Assembly: GCA_964572065.1 (NCBI GenBank)
Contig: CAZNER010000043.1
Coordinates: forward strand, 1-16,653
Direction of reading: 5' to 3'
Source: CAZNER01 sp964572065
GTDB lineage: Bacteria > Patescibacteriota > Dojkabacteria > JAHIVN01
DNA: 16,653 nucleotides
Part shown: positions 15,552-16,653 of the stretch, piece by piece
How positions within the stretch are numbered: the stretch's first letter is position 1
Layout of the letters: every line of letters starts with the position of its first letter
Position numbers and translations under genes: made by a program
The notes under the pieces: generated by a model
Told to the model about the DNA's origin: nothing
The model's database searches: none
What the model saw: only the letters and a program-made list of their open reading frames with translations

Positions 15552-15787
15552 TCGTTGTCACCTGCTTGAATTTCTTTTGTTTTTTTCATGTTCTCTTTCT
15601 CCTTTTTCATTAAAGTTAACCCTAATTTATTTGATTGTATGAATAAAATAGCTAAAAGTACAGTAGAAATAATAGGGATTATAATAATGGAACGATAGTT
15701 GTGGTAAAATAAGATTACAATTAAAAAAGAAATAATAGTTAGGTTACCTAACAAAAAATTTACTAGTTCTAGTTTTTTTAATTCCAT
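15548..15787 (-). CDS. Two-helix membrane protein (79 aa)
   Basis: Helices at about residues 8-28 and 33-52 are separated by a short HNYRS turn. A long charged tail (NKLGLTLMKKEKENMKKTKE) follows and should lie in the cytoplasm by the positive-inside rule. AAGGA lies seven bases before the ATG. The stop overlaps the start of the four-helix membrane gene. NKLGLTLMKKEK resembles NNLGLMQERKEN of the 85-aa protein at 16083-16340, which has the same two-helix plan, so the two may be distant paralogues. Confidence 0.75.
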   Translation of the reverse strand: MELKKLELVNFLLGNLTIISFLIVILFYHNYRSIIIIPIISTVLLAILFIQSNKLGLTLMKKEKENMKKTKEIQAGDNE

Positions 15788-15824
15788 GAGGTTTCCTTTT
15801 TCAAGCTGTGTAGTAATTTATTAA

Positions 15825-15929
15825 TCATCCCATAACACCTATAATAAAAAACATGTATAATAACATGCCAATAAATATGGCTGTTACTAATATAAAATCT
15901 TTAGTGATTTCTTCTCCAAGTATTTTCAT
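15825..15929 (-). CDS. Single-helix membrane miniprotein (34 aa)
   Basis: The charged start MKILGEEITKDF leads into one hydrophobic helix to the end (ILVTAIFIGMLLYMFFIIGV). GAGG lies eight bases before the ATG, which follows the stop of the 37-aa gene by two bases. No family is recognised. Coding status rests on the ribosome site, helix and packing. Confidence 0.6.
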   Translation of the reverse strand: MKILGEEITKDFILVTAIFIGMLLYMFFIIGVMG

Positions 15930-15931
15930 GA

Positions 15932-16045
15932 TTATTCCTCTTCTACGGTAATGAGGGAATGGGCTTGGTCGATGGCATCAATAGTATCGACTGCATCCAC
16001 ATCACCGATATGAGTACCCAGGTATAGAATGGCGTACTTTCTCAT
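15932..16045 (-). CDS. Acidic miniprotein, first gene of its unit (37 aa)
   Basis: It reads MRKYAILYLGTHIGDVDAVD, then TIDAIDQAHSLITVEEE: a strand, a short loop and a strongly acidic helix. GGTGA lies seven bases before the ATG, and a TATA-type promoter stands just upstream, so translation is likely. The family is unknown; the acidic, soluble character differs from the membrane miniproteins that follow. Confidence 0.6.
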   Translation of the reverse strand: MRKYAILYLGTHIGDVDAVDTIDAIDQAHSLITVEEE

Positions 16046-16052
16046 TTCTTAA

Positions 16053-16096
16053 TCACCGTATAATATATGTATGTTATAGTATTTAAAGTTTTTGCC
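16053..16096 (-). promoter_or_regulatory. Archaeal BRE/TATA promoter of the accessory unit
   Basis: On the minus strand GGCAAAAAC (16096-16088, BRE-like) precedes CTTTAAATACTA (16088-16077, TATA box), then an ATATATTATAC block (16068-16058) and the ribosome site GGTGA (16057-16053). The stop codon of the 85-aa gene (16085-16083) lies inside the TATA box, so this promoter is carved into the end of a coding region. Confidence 0.75.
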
Positions 16097-16340
16097 AAAT
16101 ATTTGAAAATTGGGATTTTTTGTTTTCTTTACGTTCTTGCATAAGTCCTAAATTGTTGGCTTTTACAACACCAAAGAAAATATAGGTGTCAACGATACAT
16201 AGGAATGGAGTCAGTGCTATAAATTTTGTAAATAATAAACCTATAGTAGCAAAAACCATTATACCAAGCATGAACATAAGGTAAAGGAATGATGTACTTC
16301 TCTCTTTCAGTGTCATTTCCTTATCGAGAAAATTAAACAT
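16083..16340 (-). CDS. Two-helix membrane protein (85 aa)
   Basis: The charged start MFNFLDKEMTLKERST is followed by helices at about residues 18-40 (LYLMFMLGIMVFATIGLLF) and 42-60, then the basic tail NNLGLMQERKENKKSQFSN. AAGGGGAAG lies about six bases before the ATG, 15 bases after the stop of the preceding fibre-like gene, so both probably share a transcript. The tail resembles that of the 79-aa membrane protein at 15548-15787. Function unknown. Confidence 0.75.
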   Translation of the reverse strand: MFNFLDKEMTLKERSTSFLYLMFMLGIMVFATIGLLFTKFIALTPFLCIVDTYIFFGVVKANNLGLMQERKENKKSQFSNIWQKL

Positions 16341-16355
16341 ATTGTCTTCCCCTTT

Positions 16356-16653
16356 TTAATTTAAACTATTCCATCCTGTACCATTATACCTATAAAACTT
16401 GTCATTACTCGTATCAAAAACCGAGATGCCGAACTCACCGTATCCATTCCAATCTCCTGCAATATTTGGGTTACCTGCATTCTTTCCAACACCATTAATC
16501 AAAGAACGTGTTGCAGAAGAACTAAAAAAATAAGCGGATGTATACGCATCACGTATCACATTATTATCAACAGAAGAAAAATCACCAGAAGAACCTAGAC
16601 AAACACCATACTTCGTTTGTTCATCACAATACATCGTGCAATCAGAAACAACA
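16356..16653 (-). CDS. C-terminal part of a large exported or virion protein, beta-helix/fibre type, 5' end outside window
   Basis: The frame is open to the right edge, so the ATG at 16634 is probably internal. Visible residues start VVSDCTMYCDE and continue with rung-like GVCLGSSGDFSSVDNNVIRD and Ser-rich turns. They end in WNGYGEFGISVFDTSNDKFY and RYNGTGWNSLN. VxDTxNxKxYRYNGTGW is the short Trp-ended hairpin seen at the ends of many tail-fibre and appendage proteins, and VDNNVIRDAYTSAYFF fits parallel beta-helix rungs. Three cysteines suggest an exported protein. A receptor-binding or surface role is inferred. Confidence 0.6.
   Translation of the reverse strand, partial: VVSDCTMYCDEQTKYGVCLGSSGDFSSVDNNVIRDAYTSAYFFSSSATRSLINGVGKNAGNPNIAGDWNGYGEFGISVFDTSNDKFYRYNGTGWNSLN

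Noticed and set aside
15778..15828. 16-codon frame MINKLLHSLKKETSWN overlapping two genes
   Set aside because: It overlaps the 79-aa gene's start and has no clear ribosome site; it is too short to support as a gene.
1..16653. Assigning the window to Borg elements
   Set aside because: Single-strand coding and a tandem repeat are suggestive, but there are only two repeat copies, no terminal repeats and no marker gene in view.

Overview
The window is an AT-rich, gene-dense stretch in which every gene I can support lies on the minus strand. It reads right to left, from about 16653 to 1. Archaeal origin is suggested by three promoters with a BRE-like A-tract and a TATA box (TTTAAATA or TATATATA class) 30-40 bases before a start codon, by Shine-Dalgarno sequences of the GGTGA/GGAGG type, and by a secreted beta-helix protein carrying the GGNYW...D.D..GD signature known from archaeal NosD-like surface proteins. 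The absence of house-keeping genes, the single coding strand, the two very long proteins, the many tiny membrane proteins and the lone dCMP deaminase fit an archaeal virus, provirus or large extrachromosomal element better than a host chromosome. No portal, terminase or capsid protein is recognisable, so this remains an inference.

Layout in order of transcription. (1) 16653-16083: the C-terminal end of a large, probably beta-helix or fibre-type protein that starts outside the window, then an 85-residue two-helix membrane protein. (2) 16096-13171: a unit starting at a promoter whose TATA box contains the previous gene's stop codon. It holds very small genes (37, 34, 79, 38, 35, 55 residues; four of them membrane proteins), a four-helix membrane protein, dCMP deaminase, a tRNA-like structured element, a two-module zinc-ribbon protein, a basic 170-residue unknown and a 64-residue HARP-like protein. 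(3) 13124-1893: a long operon opened by a 1554-residue protein with a serine-rich tail, a hydrophobic Gly/Ala core and a HELLH motif. A small Cys-His-Asp protein, a GNAT acetyltransferase, an M20/M28-type metallopeptidase, a 1115-residue protein with a DxDxD calcium-like loop and a WTSC motif, two similar two-helix membrane proteins and a basic 268-residue protein follow. Most junctions are overlaps of 1 to 4 bases or abutting codons. (4) 1880-1: a promoter followed by a secreted two-module right-handed beta-helix protein that runs off the left edge.

The best reading is that unit 3 encodes a particle or cell-surface assembly: giant structural proteins, small membrane anchors and co-transcribed processing or modifying enzymes, flanked by exported beta-helix adhesins. 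Unit 2 looks like an early or accessory block with nucleotide metabolism, nucleic-acid binding and membrane functions. Once the small genes are added, no stretch above 300 bases lacks a gene. I saw no transposase, CRISPR array, rRNA or convincing complete tRNA, and no poly-T terminator on the coding strand between units.
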